A stretch of DNA of 64,000 nucleotides from contig NZ_JAXCIL010000001.1 of assembly GCF_034387475.1 (NCBI RefSeq), forward strand, positions 1,922,001 to 1,986,000. The letters run 5' to 3'. The notes beneath the pieces were generated by a model. That model had not been told where the DNA came from, did no database searches, and was given only the letters and a program-made list of their open reading frames with translations. This DNA is from Pseudomonas sp. Teo4 (GTDB taxonomy: Bacteria; Pseudomonadota; Gammaproteobacteria; Pseudomonadales; Pseudomonadaceae). A program made the translations under genes and the position numbers. This document shows, piece by piece, positions 16,402 through 24,574 of the stretch (position 1 is its first letter; every line of letters starts with the position of its first letter).

Positions 16402-17429
16402 GGCATGGCCCTCGGTTCATCGAGCAGGCGTACCGGCACGTGCTGGCCGCGCTCGATGAACTCACGGAAGGCCCGGCGGTAGTTCAGGGTGTACAGGTCC
16501 GACGGCACCGAGTGCTCGACCACAGTGGCGTCCCAGTCGATCTCGCGCGGGGTGATGGTCGCGGCCACGGGCAGGTCCTCCAGGTACAGCAGTTCCTCGA
16601 CCCGCAGGCACTCCTGCAGATCGCCACCTTTGTAGTCGCGGTCGTTGGCCACCCCCCAGAAGATCTTCACATGGTCGTAGGACTCCGGGCACGGGAAGCC
16701 AGCAACCACACGCTTGCCCAGACGCTCGTAGTCATAGGTGATGGCCACCAGGCCAGGGGCGACGATGTGGTAGTTCATCATGCAATCGCCGTCGTTGGCC
16801 CACTCGCCTTCGCACGCTTGCAGCGGCCGGTCCATCCAGATATCCAGGCCCTCGCGGCGTACGTTAAGCGGTTCCACCACCGGGTTGACGTGGCCCATCA
16901 TGCCGCGATGGATGTACGAAAAATGCGCCACATCGCCGAAGTTCTCCACCGCCACGGCTACCCCGGTGGGCGAATCCAGCGGCTCGGCCGCCAGCCATTC
17001 GAGGTTCAGCTCGCGCCATTCGGCCAGGTCATACAGTTCGAACAGCGGCTCTTCCAGGGCTGTCCACACATGGCCGTAACGCTCCTGGCAGGCAAAGGTA
17101 CGCACAGCGGCGGCTTGAGGGATCTTGCACTGGTCCTCCAGCGACGGTACGTGGCTGCACTTGCCGCCCTCGGCTGCAAAGCGCCAGCCGTGGTACGGGC
17201 AACCAATGCTTTCGCCATGCACTTCACCGAGCGACAGGTCGGCGCCGCGGTGCGGGCAGCGCGCCTCCTGCACCACTGCCTGGCCAGAGTCGGTGCGCCA
17301 CACCACCAGTTTTTCGCCAAGCAAGGTGGCGGACTGGGGTTTATCCAGGTCCATCGACCGGGCCACCGGGAACCATTGGCGGCGCATGGCCTGTTCGGCG
17401 CGTTGGCGCTGGGTTGGTTGGGTCGTCAT
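16398..17429 (-). CDS. Rieske non-heme iron oxygenase, VanA-like alpha subunit
   Basis: 343 residues from the ATG at 17429 (GAGG nine bases upstream; ATG at 17435 is possible). The Rieske centre is complete: Cys58-x-His60 (CPHRG) and Cys77-x2-His80 (CPYHGW). Mononuclear iron ligands are visible in ENFGDVAHFSYIHRG as Asp166, His169 and His174, although the usual Asp/Glu and third ligand further on cannot be pinned by eye. Length and pairing with a PDR-type reductase suggest a vanillate demethylase-like monooxygenase (O- or N-demethylation, or hydroxylation). The substrate is unknown; see the operon finding for a hypothesis. Confidence 0.88.
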   Translation of the reverse strand: MTTQPTQRQRAEQAMRRQWFPVARSMDLDKPQSATLLGEKLVVWRTDSGQAVVQEARCPHRGADLSLGEVHGESIGCPYHGWRFAAEGGKCSHVPSLEDQCKIPQAAAVRTFACQERYGHVWTALEEPLFELYDLAEWRELNLEWLAAEPLDSPTGVAVAVENFGDVAHFSYIHRGMMGHVNPVVEPLNVRREGLDIWMDRPLQACEGEWANDGDCMMNYHIVAPGLVAITYDYERLGKRVVAGFPCPESYDHVKIFWGVANDRDYKGGDLQECLRVEELLYLEDLPVAATITPREIDWDATVVEHSVPSDLYTLNYRRAFREFIERGQHVPVRLLDEPRAMP

Positions 17430-17459
17430 GCTCATAGTCCTCACAGGTTGTTCTTGTTG

Positions 17460-18266
17460 TCAGATGCCGACCACCAGCGCCCCGCCATTCACGGGAATGG
17501 CCTGGCCGGTGATGAACGCGGCTTCGTCCGAAGCCAGGAAGGCCACGGCGGCAGCGATTTCTTCCGGGTGCACCAGGCGTCCGAGGGGGATGGCGGCCTG
17601 CTCGGCCTCGATGTATTGCTCCGGCACCATCCGTGTGAGAATCGCGCCGGGGGTAATCGCGTTGACCAGAATGCCCTCGCCGACGAACTCCTTGGCCAGG
17701 GTCTTCATCAGGCCCAATTGCGCCGACTTGCTGACCATGTAGCCGTAGGAGTGGCCATCGGGTACCTGGCCCCACTGCGAGTTGATGAATATCACCCGTG
17801 GCGCCTGGCTGCGGCGCAGATGCGGCAACGCGGCGCGGGTCAGGTACAGCGGGGCATTGACGTTGATCGCCAGCAGGCGGTCGAAGTTGGCGTCGTCGGT
17901 GCCTTCCAGGCCGGTCATCGAGTAGATCAGCCCGGCGTTGTGCACCAGGATGTCGAGCCCGCCAAGCTGCTCGGCGACCTGCGCCACGCAGCGTTCGGAC
18001 AGGTTGCGATCGGTGATGTCGCAGGCGATGGCAATGGCACGGCCACCCTCCTCGGCAATTTCGGCGGCGGTGGCGCGGGCCACATCTTCATCGACGTCGA
18101 CCACCGCCACAGCCGCGCCGCGACGGGCCAGCAGCCGTGCATGGGCACGTCCGGCGCCACGGCCGGCACCGGTGATCAATGCCACGCGGCCGTCCAGGGC
18201 GCGGGCTTCGGCAGACAGCGAGAGCACCGACTGCGGTGCCTGGCGGGCAGGTTTGCTTTGGGTCAT
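17460..18266 (-). CDS. Short-chain dehydrogenase/reductase
   Basis: 268 residues, classical SDR fold with a short extra N-terminus: TGAGRGAGRAHA (Gly33, Gly37, Gly39) for the cofactor, DVDED acidic patch after beta-2 (NAD preference), LVHNAGL, the NSQWG serine strand, and the catalytic YxxxK in YMVSK. The end ITGQAIPVNGGALV is the usual SDR C-terminus. It probably oxidises an alcohol made in the pathway. Third from last in the operon: 15 bases after the VOC gene stop and 30 bases before the Rieske gene. Confidence 0.9.
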   Translation of the reverse strand: MTQSKPARQAPQSVLSLSAEARALDGRVALITGAGRGAGRAHARLLARRGAAVAVVDVDEDVARATAAEIAEEGGRAIAIACDITDRNLSERCVAQVAEQLGGLDILVHNAGLIYSMTGLEGTDDANFDRLLAINVNAPLYLTRAALPHLRRSQAPRVIFINSQWGQVPDGHSYGYMVSKSAQLGLMKTLAKEFVGEGILVNAITPGAILTRMVPEQYIEAEQAAIPLGRLVHPEEIAAAVAFLASDEAAFITGQAIPVNGGALVVGI

Positions 18267-18281
18267 GGCAAGGCTCCCGGT

Positions 18282-18698
18282 TCAGATGGTCTTGTGCGGT
18301 TCGGTGACGTAGAGCATGTTGCCGTCCGGGTCGAACATCGGCCGGTAGCGGTAGTGGGTGCCATTAGGGTGCTGCCACTCGATGGGCTCGGCGGTCACCC
18401 ACTCGACCTTGCCGTTCAGGTAGGCAATGGCCTCGTCCAGGTTCTCAACCTCGAAGGCGAACGAGTCCAGGCCTGGCTTGTCTTCCAGGTTCACGGCGGT
18501 GCGGCGCTCGACCGGTGCCGGGTTGGTGGTGTGGAACAGGTAGAGGGTGACATTGCCCATTTCGATGGCCGCCCAACGTTCTTCTGCCGCATAGGGCAGG
18601 AAGAAGCCCAGGCCAAGGGTGCCGTGGTAGAAGTCCACCAGGCGCTGCACGTCGTTGGTGAGGATGTCCATGTTGTCGAGGCGTTTGAGTTTGAGCAT
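18282..18698 (-). CDS. VOC (glyoxalase/bleomycin resistance/dioxygenase) family protein
   Basis: 138 residues from the ATG at 18698 (AAGGAAG seven bases upstream). Two beta-alpha-beta-beta-beta halves: LDNMDILTNDVQRLVDFYHGTLGL and LDSFAFEVENLDEAIAYL, ending FDPDGNMLYVTEP, the usual C-terminal signature with the metal-site Glu. Such small VOC proteins act as isomerases, dioxygenases or binding proteins. Within this operon (between the C45 acyltransferase-like gene and the SDR) a role in ring or aldehyde chemistry is possible; the sequence alone does not decide it. Confidence 0.8.
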   Translation of the reverse strand: MLKLKRLDNMDILTNDVQRLVDFYHGTLGLGFFLPYAAEERWAAIEMGNVTLYLFHTTNPAPVERRTAVNLEDKPGLDSFAFEVENLDEAIAYLNGKVEWVTAEPIEWQHPNGTHYRYRPMFDPDGNMLYVTEPHKTI

Positions 18699-18724
18699 GG
18701 CGTTGCTTCCTTGGGGTCGTAGGT

Positions 18725-19777
18725 TCAGAGGTGACGGCACGGGCCGCCTGGCAGTGCGCGCAGGGTGCCGTTGACGACGTCGAGGGTGATGCTGGCCAGG
18801 GTGGCGTACTGCCCTTTCTCCGGCAGCGTCGGGTCGGGGTGGCAGCACAGTGCACCGGTGGTTCCCAGGTGGCTGTTGAGTGCCGCGAGCATGTCGCTGG
18901 CGGTGAGGCCCGGGCGGCCGCTCAGCCGGCGCACCAGCTGGTCGTAGCGCACCAGGGTGTCTGGATAAGTGCCGGGCTCGGTGTCGAAGTCACGGGCGGG
19001 GCTTGAGAGGAAATGGTTGGTGTGCACCAGCAAGCCATCGGCCGCCGGGAATACCAGCCCTGGGCCGCCGGGGTGGATTTCTACCGAGACCGCGCAACTG
19101 GCGCGCTCGGCGGCGGCAATCAAGGTCAGCGAGCTGGACGCCGACACCGGCGCACGCTGGCACAACTGCAAGGCCTGGTTGATGTCGGCGCAGCTGTCGA
19201 GTATCCAGCGCGACAGCACATGCACCGGCACGCCGATGTCGGCGCCATCGTGCTGGTGGTGCAGGATATTGAAGTGCACGCCCAGGCCACGGTTGTTAAC
19301 CCCAGGTTTGCCGACGATGCCGTACTCGGTCACGGTGGTGGTCAGGCGTCCGTCAGCGTGGGGAATTTCCCAGGTCAGCCACTGTTCGGCGAATTCGGCG
19401 TACCAGTCCCAGGTTTGCGCGGTGACCGGGGCGCCCCAGGGGTCGACCTGAACCACCGTGGAGCACTCGCCGCGCAGCGGTGCTCCCAGCACTGCCAGGA
19501 TTTCGGTGCGGGCGTTGATGGCACCGATCAGCTCGGCATCCACCCCTGCCCCCTCGGCGATGCCGAGCATTTCTTCGTGCAACGGCGGTGCGAACTCGGC
19601 CACTTGTGCCAGGCAGCGGGCACCCATGGCACGCAGGTCGAACGGCGCCTTGGCGACCCGAGCAAACAAGCCCTGGTAGGCCTGCACGGTGCCGCGCACC
19701 TTGGCCGCGAACACTTCGCCGAACTCATGGCCACGGGCGGCCGGCTGCATCTGGGTAGAGCGGAAAACCGTACTCAT
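18725..19777 (-). CDS. C45-family acyltransferase/peptidase (isopenicillin N acyltransferase-like, Ntn hydrolase)
   Basis: 350 residues. The fold of acyl-CoA:6-APA acyltransferase relatives is indicated by HEFGEVFAAKVRG near the N-terminus, RTEILAV, then GECSTVV, where Cys105 would become the N-terminal nucleophile after self-cleavage, followed by TAQTWDWY and GVNNRGLGVHFN. Relatives cleave or form amide bonds on varied small molecules (peptides, beta-alanyl amines such as carcinine, penicillins). The start ATG at 19777 overlaps the deacetylase stop (ATGA). In this operon it is the likely amide hydrolase or transferase of an amine-containing substrate. No signal peptide, so cytoplasmic. Confidence 0.8.
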   Translation of the reverse strand: MSTVFRSTQMQPAARGHEFGEVFAAKVRGTVQAYQGLFARVAKAPFDLRAMGARCLAQVAEFAPPLHEEMLGIAEGAGVDAELIGAINARTEILAVLGAPLRGECSTVVQVDPWGAPVTAQTWDWYAEFAEQWLTWEIPHADGRLTTTVTEYGIVGKPGVNNRGLGVHFNILHHQHDGADIGVPVHVLSRWILDSCADINQALQLCQRAPVSASSSLTLIAAAERASCAVSVEIHPGGPGLVFPAADGLLVHTNHFLSSPARDFDTEPGTYPDTLVRYDQLVRRLSGRPGLTASDMLAALNSHLGTTGALCCHPDPTLPEKGQYATLASITLDVVNGTLRALPGGPCRHL

Positions 19778-20613
19778 TTGTTCACCTGTTTCAATTGCGG
19801 GGTAACCTGCGCAGCCACTTCATCGAGACGGGCGAACCAGACATCACCGTCGCTGACCATGCGTTCCACCAGGCGCTCCAACTGCTCGAAGCGCGCGGCG
19901 CGGCCGATCACTTCCGGGTGCATGGTGAAGCTGGTGTGGCGGCCGTCGCGGCGCGCCGACTCGTACTCGGCCAGCCAGGTGTCGAACAGCACCCGGGGGG
20001 CGGTGAAGTTGCCGCCGTTGTCGATGCTCCAGCCGAACATCGGCCAGTCATCCAGCGACCAGTGCACCGGCAGTTCGAGGATCGAGGCGCCGTTGAAGTG
20101 TTCGAAATACGGGCGGTCGTCGCCCATGCAGCTGGAGTCGTAGGCAAAGCCGTTGGCCAGCACCAGCTCGAAGGTTTCCGGAGTCAGTTCCCAGGACGAC
20201 GAGCGATAACCCGCAGGCTTCGGTGCGCCGGCCTTGGCCAGCGCGGCCAGGCCTTGCTGCATCTCTTCGGTCTGTTGTTCGGCGCTGACCTTGTCGCTGC
20301 GCAGGTGCATGTGGCCGTGGTGGCCGATCTCGTGGCCGTCCTTGAGCAGCGTTTCCACCAGGTGCGGGTGTTGCTCGGCGGTGTAGCCCGGTACGAAGAA
20401 GGTCGCGGCGATCCGGTGGCGGCGCAGCAGTTCGAGAATGCGCGGCACGCCACGGGTCACGCCAAAACGGCCTTCGGACAAGCTGGTCAGGCGCCGGGCG
20501 AACGTCGGGCTGTCGCCCAACAGGCCGGCCTCGGCGTCTACGTCGAAGGTCAGGGAAACGGCCACGGGGCTCTTTTTCGGCCAGCACAGGCGGCCGGAGT
20601 CATCTGCACGCAT
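19774..20613 (-). CDS. Polysaccharide deacetylase (NodB)-family hydrolase
   Basis: 279 residues from the ATG at 20613 (AGGAG eight bases upstream; a GTG three codons earlier is less well placed). NodB motifs: TFDVD at 22-26 (Asp24/Asp26) and HHGHMH with His99 and His103 as metal ligands, then a YRSSSWELTPET segment and a C-terminal His in MHPEVIG. No signal peptide, so it does not act on envelope polysaccharide; cytoplasmic relatives such as PuuE-type allantoinases and imidases cleave small amides. It overlaps the C45 gene by four bases and follows the permease gene by 55 bases. Probably hydrolyses an amide or imide in the pathway. Confidence 0.82.
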   Translation of the reverse strand: MRADDSGRLCWPKKSPVAVSLTFDVDAEAGLLGDSPTFARRLTSLSEGRFGVTRGVPRILELLRRHRIAATFFVPGYTAEQHPHLVETLLKDGHEIGHHGHMHLRSDKVSAEQQTEEMQQGLAALAKAGAPKPAGYRSSSWELTPETFELVLANGFAYDSSCMGDDRPYFEHFNGASILELPVHWSLDDWPMFGWSIDNGGNFTAPRVLFDTWLAEYESARRDGRHTSFTMHPEVIGRAARFEQLERLVERMVSDGDVWFARLDEVAAQVTPQLKQVNK

Positions 20614-20668
20614 CAGGTGCACTCCTCTCTGGGGGTTTGCTAGGTCGTAAGGGGGTGTTGCGTGGGAA

Positions 20669-22081
20669 TCAGGTCGCGCAGGGGGTGGACTTGCGATCCT
20701 GCAGGCGGCGCAGCCGGAATAAGGCTTGGGAGATGGCCAGCACGGCCACTGCGATCAGCACTTCCTTGAGGCCGCCGTAGCCGGTGATCGAGGCGCTGGT
20801 CACGCCCACCAGCAGGATCAGCCCGTCGAACATGGCCAGGGCCATGGCAATCCACACCCAGCGCCGCGACAAGCGAATGGGGCGATCCAGCTCTGGTCGG
20901 TCGCGGCGCAGCACCACATAGCCCGCCACCGCCAGCAGGTGCGCCAGGATGTAACCGATGTTGCCGGCGACGATCACCGCCAGCGGGTTACCCACCAGCA
21001 GCACCAGGATCACGTTGATGAACAACTGCACGGTCACCGCACGAGCCGGGACGCCAGCGCGGTTGAGCACGCCGAACTGGCGGACGGTCAGGCCATCGCA
21101 CGAGCTCTGGTACAGCGCCCGACCGGCATCGGCGGTGCCCATCACCGAAAGCACCAGAATGCCGGCGATCAGCACCAGGGTGACCAAGGTCGCGCCACCG
21201 CCCAGCAACACTTCAGCGGCAGCTTGCAAGAACCCATAAGGCTTTTCGGCCATGGTCTGTTCGCCCAACAGGCCGGTCAGGCCCAGGGGCGCCAGGGTAA
21301 ACACCAGCAGCAGGATCAGTGCGGCGATGCGCAGGGCCTTGCGGGTGTCGCTGACGGTGTCGCGGAACTCCGGGATGAACGAGGCGGCAGCCTCCACGGC
21401 ATAGGCCGACCACGCCATGATGAACAGCCACGCCAGCACCGTGCGCACGCCCTGCACACCCTCACCGGTATGCCAGGTGAAGCTTGCGCTGCTCCAGGTC
21501 GGGCTGGTCAGGAAACTGGTGCCGAACACCAGCACCGGGACCATCAGCAGTACCCCTGCAATGGTCAGAATCACCATGGTGAAACGTAGCTGGACCATGC
21601 TGAGCGCCCAAGAGAAAAGCGCCACACCGAGGGCAATGGCTTGCGGCAGGCCCAACTGCAGCGGCCCGAGGTCTAAGTGGGCGGTCGCCTGCGGCCAGAA
21701 CTGCTCGGAGACGATCTGCGCCACCGCCAGCCCCCAGATAGCCGGTGCCGTGGCCCAGGCGAACCAGTAGGCGTAGGTGGCCAGCGGGCCCAGGCTGGGC
21801 ATGCGTCGGGCCCAGGCTTCATTGGCATACAGGGCGATGCCGCCGGACTTGTCGGCGAACATCGCGCCCATTTCCGAGTACAGCCAGTTGTGCAACACCG
21901 CCACCGCGGCAATCAACGCCCACAAGGTCATGGCTGCCCAGGCGCCGATGGCACCGATCGAATAGCCCAGACCGACGAACAACGCAGCCGGCAGGCTGAG
22001 GGTGATGGCCACCCCGTCCCACCAGCGGATGGATTTGACGAGTTGCGCGCTTGGCGCGGTGCCTGCAATGGCCTGGTGCAT
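20669..22081 (-). CDS. APC family amino acid/amine permease
   Basis: 470 residues from the ATG at 22081 (GAGGG seven bases upstream; 44 more upstream in-frame codons run into the operator region). About 12 hydrophobic segments; the first, ITLSLPAALFVGLGYSIGAIG, contains the glycine-rich unwound helix where APC carriers bind substrate. FIMAWSAYAVEAAASFIPEFRDTV in the middle matches helix 6 of the family. First gene of the minus-strand operon ending at 15442, so it likely imports that operon's substrate, an amino acid, amine or small amide. Palindromic TGCGCATTGCGCA sites lie upstream (22170 and 22335). Confidence 0.88.
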   Translation of the reverse strand: MHQAIAGTAPSAQLVKSIRWWDGVAITLSLPAALFVGLGYSIGAIGAWAAMTLWALIAAVAVLHNWLYSEMGAMFADKSGGIALYANEAWARRMPSLGPLATYAYWFAWATAPAIWGLAVAQIVSEQFWPQATAHLDLGPLQLGLPQAIALGVALFSWALSMVQLRFTMVILTIAGVLLMVPVLVFGTSFLTSPTWSSASFTWHTGEGVQGVRTVLAWLFIMAWSAYAVEAAASFIPEFRDTVSDTRKALRIAALILLLVFTLAPLGLTGLLGEQTMAEKPYGFLQAAAEVLLGGGATLVTLVLIAGILVLSVMGTADAGRALYQSSCDGLTVRQFGVLNRAGVPARAVTVQLFINVILVLLVGNPLAVIVAGNIGYILAHLLAVAGYVVLRRDRPELDRPIRLSRRWVWIAMALAMFDGLILLVGVTSASITGYGGLKEVLIAVAVLAISQALFRLRRLQDRKSTPCAT

Positions 22082-22169
22082 CGTATCGCCCTCTGTTTTT
22101 GTATTGGGTCTCGATGAGCAGATCCTACGACAGGATTCTGCGCATGTGTATATTTTTATTTCACATCGA

Positions 22170-22182
22170 TGCGCATTGCGCA
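22170..22182. promoter_or_regulatory. Putative Lrp/AsnC operator A (TGCGCATTGCGCA)
   Basis: Tandem/palindromic TGCGCA pair 89 bases upstream of the permease ATG. The identical 13-mer recurs at 22335 and a 12/13 match at 23079. Likely bound by the Lrp-type regulator encoded at 22505. Confidence 0.65.
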
Positions 22183-22200
22183 ATATGAAAAGATTATTTC

Positions 22201-22208
22201 TGCGCAAT
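22201..22208. promoter_or_regulatory. Half site TGCGCAAT of the same operator family
   Basis: Single TGCGCAAT, 31 bp from the start of operator A (three helical turns), in the permease promoter region. Confidence 0.4.
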
Positions 22209-22334
22209 GTCATTTTTCGGGGCGAGTATGACCAAAACCGTGCACAGCGGCACGCGAGGGCTCTGGGAGTGGGGTTTCAGCTGTACGAGGGATAGGGCGA
22301 GGGCCTGAGAGGGCTCAAGGATGGGGCATTGATT

Positions 22335-22347
22335 TGCGCATTGCGCA
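22335..22347. promoter_or_regulatory. Putative Lrp/AsnC operator B (TGCGCATTGCGCA)
   Basis: Exact copy of operator A, between the permease promoter and the REP pair. The 423-base gap 22082-22504 therefore holds the permease promoter with three TGCGCA sites and a REP pair at 22392; no gene was found in it. Confidence 0.6.
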
Positions 22348-22391
22348 AGATTTCAAGCGGAGTGTTACGCAGCTCTTGTGGGGGAAATATG

Positions 22392-22467
22392 GGCCTCTTC
22401 GCGGGTAAACCCGCTCCCACAGTTATGCCGCCGTACCTGTGGGAGCGGGTTCACCCGCGAAGAGGCC
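22392..22467. repeat. REP pair (inverted)
   Basis: Two inverted REP units (GGCCTCTTCGCGGGTAAACC and GGTTCACCCGCGAAGAGGCC cores, each with GGGAGCGGG/CCCGCTCCC) separated by about 14 bases, downstream of the Lrp-type gene. Typical P. putida BIME; may end transcription of the regulator gene. Confidence 0.85.
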
Positions 22468-22504
22468 ACTAGCAACAGTGAAGAACCTGAAACCTTGACT
22501 GACT

Positions 22505-22972
22505 TCAGTCTTCCGACTCGCCCGGCGGCAAGGTGAAGCGGATCTTGTGCACCTTCACTTCCTGCAAGGTCCGCACATCGCGAATCCCCGGCAGGCTGCG
22601 CACTTTCTGCTGCAGGTTCCACAGGCTTTCGTCATCGCGGCACAACACCTGCACGCAGATATCCGCAGTGCCCATGGTGGTCGACAGGTAGCTCACTTCA
22701 CTCCAGCGGCTGAGGGTGTCGGCGACCCGATCATGGTCCTGGGGCGCGACATTGACGAACAGCAACGCCAGCTTGGCGTGGCCGAGCTTGGATGGGTTGG
22801 TGAAGGCCAGAATCTGCAGGATGCCCTGATCCTGCAGGCGCTTGACCCGCGTACGAATGGTGGCCTCCGGCACTGACAGGTTGCGTGCGACTTCTCGGAA
22901 GGCCCGGCGCCCGTCCTCCTGCAATTCACGGACGATCTCGTAGTCCAGGGCGTCGAGGGTGGAGATAGACAT
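22505..22972 (-). CDS. Lrp/AsnC family transcriptional regulator
   Basis: 155 residues from the ATG at 22972 (GGAAG eight bases upstream); ATG at 22987 is possible. The N-terminal HTH is typical: LDALDYEIVRELQEDGRRAFREVARNL, then VPEATIRTRVKRLQDQGIL. The C-terminal RAM effector domain follows (LALLFVNVAPQDHDRVADTL, GTADICVQVLCRD). It sits between two divergent units, the permease/Rieske operon and the puu genes, and TGCGCA palindromes occur on both sides. It probably senses the amine or a pathway product and controls both operons and perhaps itself. Confidence 0.92.
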   Translation of the reverse strand: MSISTLDALDYEIVRELQEDGRRAFREVARNLSVPEATIRTRVKRLQDQGILQILAFTNPSKLGHAKLALLFVNVAPQDHDRVADTLSRWSEVSYLSTTMGTADICVQVLCRDDESLWNLQQKVRSLPGIRDVRTLQEVKVHKIRFTLPPGESED

Positions 22973-23078
22973 GTTCAGCACTTCCATGGGGGATCGGGTG
23001 GCGGGCACAGGCTAGCAGATTCGCTGGCGAACCGGCACGGGCCAGTGTTCATGGCACCTGATGAAGCCTAGTAAAAAT

Positions 23079-23091
23079 TGCGCATTGCGTA
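23079..23091. promoter_or_regulatory. Putative Lrp/AsnC operator C (TGCGCATTGCGTA)
   Basis: 12 of 13 bases match operators A and B. It lies between the regulator gene and puuA, 83 bases before the puuA ATG. Confidence 0.6.
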
Positions 23092-23114
23092 TTTATTTTT
23101 ACAGTTAACTATTG

Positions 23115-23124
23115 ATTGCGCAAT
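23115..23124. promoter_or_regulatory. Putative Lrp/AsnC operator D (ATTGCGCAAT, perfect palindrome)
   Basis: Perfect 10-bp palindrome with the TGCGCA core, 36 bp from operator C and 50 bases before the puuA start codon, within the expected promoter. Confidence 0.6.
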
Positions 23125-23173
23125 TTACACCCCGTAGATTTTACGCAAACCACAAGAAAAGGTGCCTATCACC

Positions 23174-24538
23174 ATGACCTTCGCCCCCGCTCACCACGCT
23201 CAGGCCTTCCTGGCTGAAAACCCCGATATCGAACTGTTCGAGCTGTTCATCCTCGACGCCAACGGCATCCCGCGCGGCAAGCTGCTGCACCGGGAAGAAT
23301 TGCTCGCGCTCTATGAGACCGGCCGCCCGCTACCCAGCACCATGCTCGGCCTGTCGATCCACGGCGAGGACGTGGAAAACTCCGGGCTGGTGTGGGACGT
23401 CGGCGATATCGACTGTCGCGCCTACCCACTGGAAGGCAGCCTGGTCCGCCTGCCTTGGCGGCAGATCCCCACGGCGGCGGTGCAGGTGTCGATGCACCCC
23501 ACCGAGGGCCTTCCCGCCACGGTGGCCGACCCACGGCAGCTGCTTATCCGGGTCATCGAGCAGCTGCAGGCCGAAGGCCTGCACCCGGTGATGGCTTGCG
23601 AGCTGGAGTTCTACCTGCTGGACCAGAAGCGCGACGCCAACGGCCGCCCGCAACCTGCGCTCGACCAGGACGGCGCCCGCCCTCGCCAGACTCAGGTCTA
23701 CGGCCTGCGCGAGCTGGAGCAGATCGAGCCCTTCCTCAAAGACCTGTACGCCGCCTGCAAGGCACAAGGCATTCCAGCGCGCACGGCCATCTCCGAATAC
23801 GCCCCCGGCCAAGTGGAAATCACCCTGGAGCATGGCGATGCGCTGCAGGCCATGGACCAGGCGGTGCGCTACAAGCGGCTAGTCAAAGGCGTGGCCCATG
23901 CCCATGGAATGCAGGCCTGCTTCATGGCCAAGCCATTCGACAACCTGGCCGGCACCGGCATGCACATGCACGTCAGCCTGGCCGATGCCGAAGGCCACAA
24001 CCTGTTCGCCAGCGAAGACCCGGCCGGTACGCCGCTGTTGCGCCACGCGGTTGGCGGCATGTTGGCCAGCCTGCTCGACTCGCTGCTGCTGTTCTGCCCC
24101 AACGCCAATTCGTACCGGCGCTTCCAGGCCAACAGCTATGCCCCGCTGGCCCCGACCTGGGGCGTCGACAACCGCACCGTCAGCCTGCGGGTACCCGGCG
24201 GCCCGGCCAACACTCGGCATGTCGAGCACCGCATCTGCGGCGCCGATGCCAACCCGTACCTGGCTGCTGCGGCGATCCTTGCCGGTATCCACCGCGGCGT
24301 GAGCCAGCAACTGGACCCCGGCGCCCCGGTCGAGGGCAACGGCTACGCCCAGGCCAAGACCCTGCTGCCCACCGACTGGCTCAGCTCGCTGCAGGCGCTG
24401 GAGCGTTCCAGCTGGGCACGGGACGCCTTCGGCAGTGATTTCCTGCGGGTCTACCTGGCGGTGAAACAGGCCGAATACCGCGCGTTCATGGCTGAAGTGG
24501 GCGAGCAGGACTGGCGCTGGTACCTGACCAATGCCTGA
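23174..24538 (+). CDS. puuA: Gamma-glutamylpolyamine synthetase (glutamine synthetase family)
   Basis: 454 residues from the ATG at 23174 (AAAAGGTG upstream; the GTG at 23162 lies within that site). Glutamine-synthetase fold: beta-grasp N-terminus (ELFILDANGIPRGK), ACELEFYLL with metal-site Glu, EYAPGQVEITLEHGDAL, FMAKPFDNLAGTGMHMHVSL (ATP/metal His) and VEHRICGADANPYLAAAAILAG. Shorter than ammonia-assimilating GlnA and without its adenylylation loop, as in PuuA/SpuI. It would ligate glutamate to an amine with ATP, the first step of the gamma-glutamylated polyamine pathway. First gene of a plus-strand operon with matching oxidase, hydrolase and aldehyde dehydrogenase. The amine may be putrescine or another monoamine. 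Confidence 0.88.
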   Translation: MTFAPAHHAQAFLAENPDIELFELFILDANGIPRGKLLHREELLALYETGRPLPSTMLGLSIHGEDVENSGLVWDVGDIDCRAYPLEGSLVRLPWRQIPTAAVQVSMHPTEGLPATVADPRQLLIRVIEQLQAEGLHPVMACELEFYLLDQKRDANGRPQPALDQDGARPRQTQVYGLRELEQIEPFLKDLYAACKAQGIPARTAISEYAPGQVEITLEHGDALQAMDQAVRYKRLVKGVAHAHGMQACFMAKPFDNLAGTGMHMHVSLADAEGHNLFASEDPAGTPLLRHAVGGMLASLLDSLLLFCPNANSYRRFQANSYAPLAPTWGVDNRTVSLRVPGGPANTRHVEHRICGADANPYLAAAAILAGIHRGVSQQLDPGAPVEGNGYAQAKTLLPTDWLSSLQALERSSWARDAFGSDFLRVYLAVKQAEYRAFMAEVGEQDWRWYLTNA

Positions 24539-24574
24539 TCAAAGCCCTGCCCGACCGGCTACGAGGAATCTGCC

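Noticed and set aside
16032..18722. Very long open frame (896 codons) on the plus strand across the Rieske operon
   Set aside because: Antisense to three well-supported genes (reductase, Rieske oxygenase, SDR); composition is that of reversed GC-rich codons (many His, Arg, Gln), with no recognisable domain.
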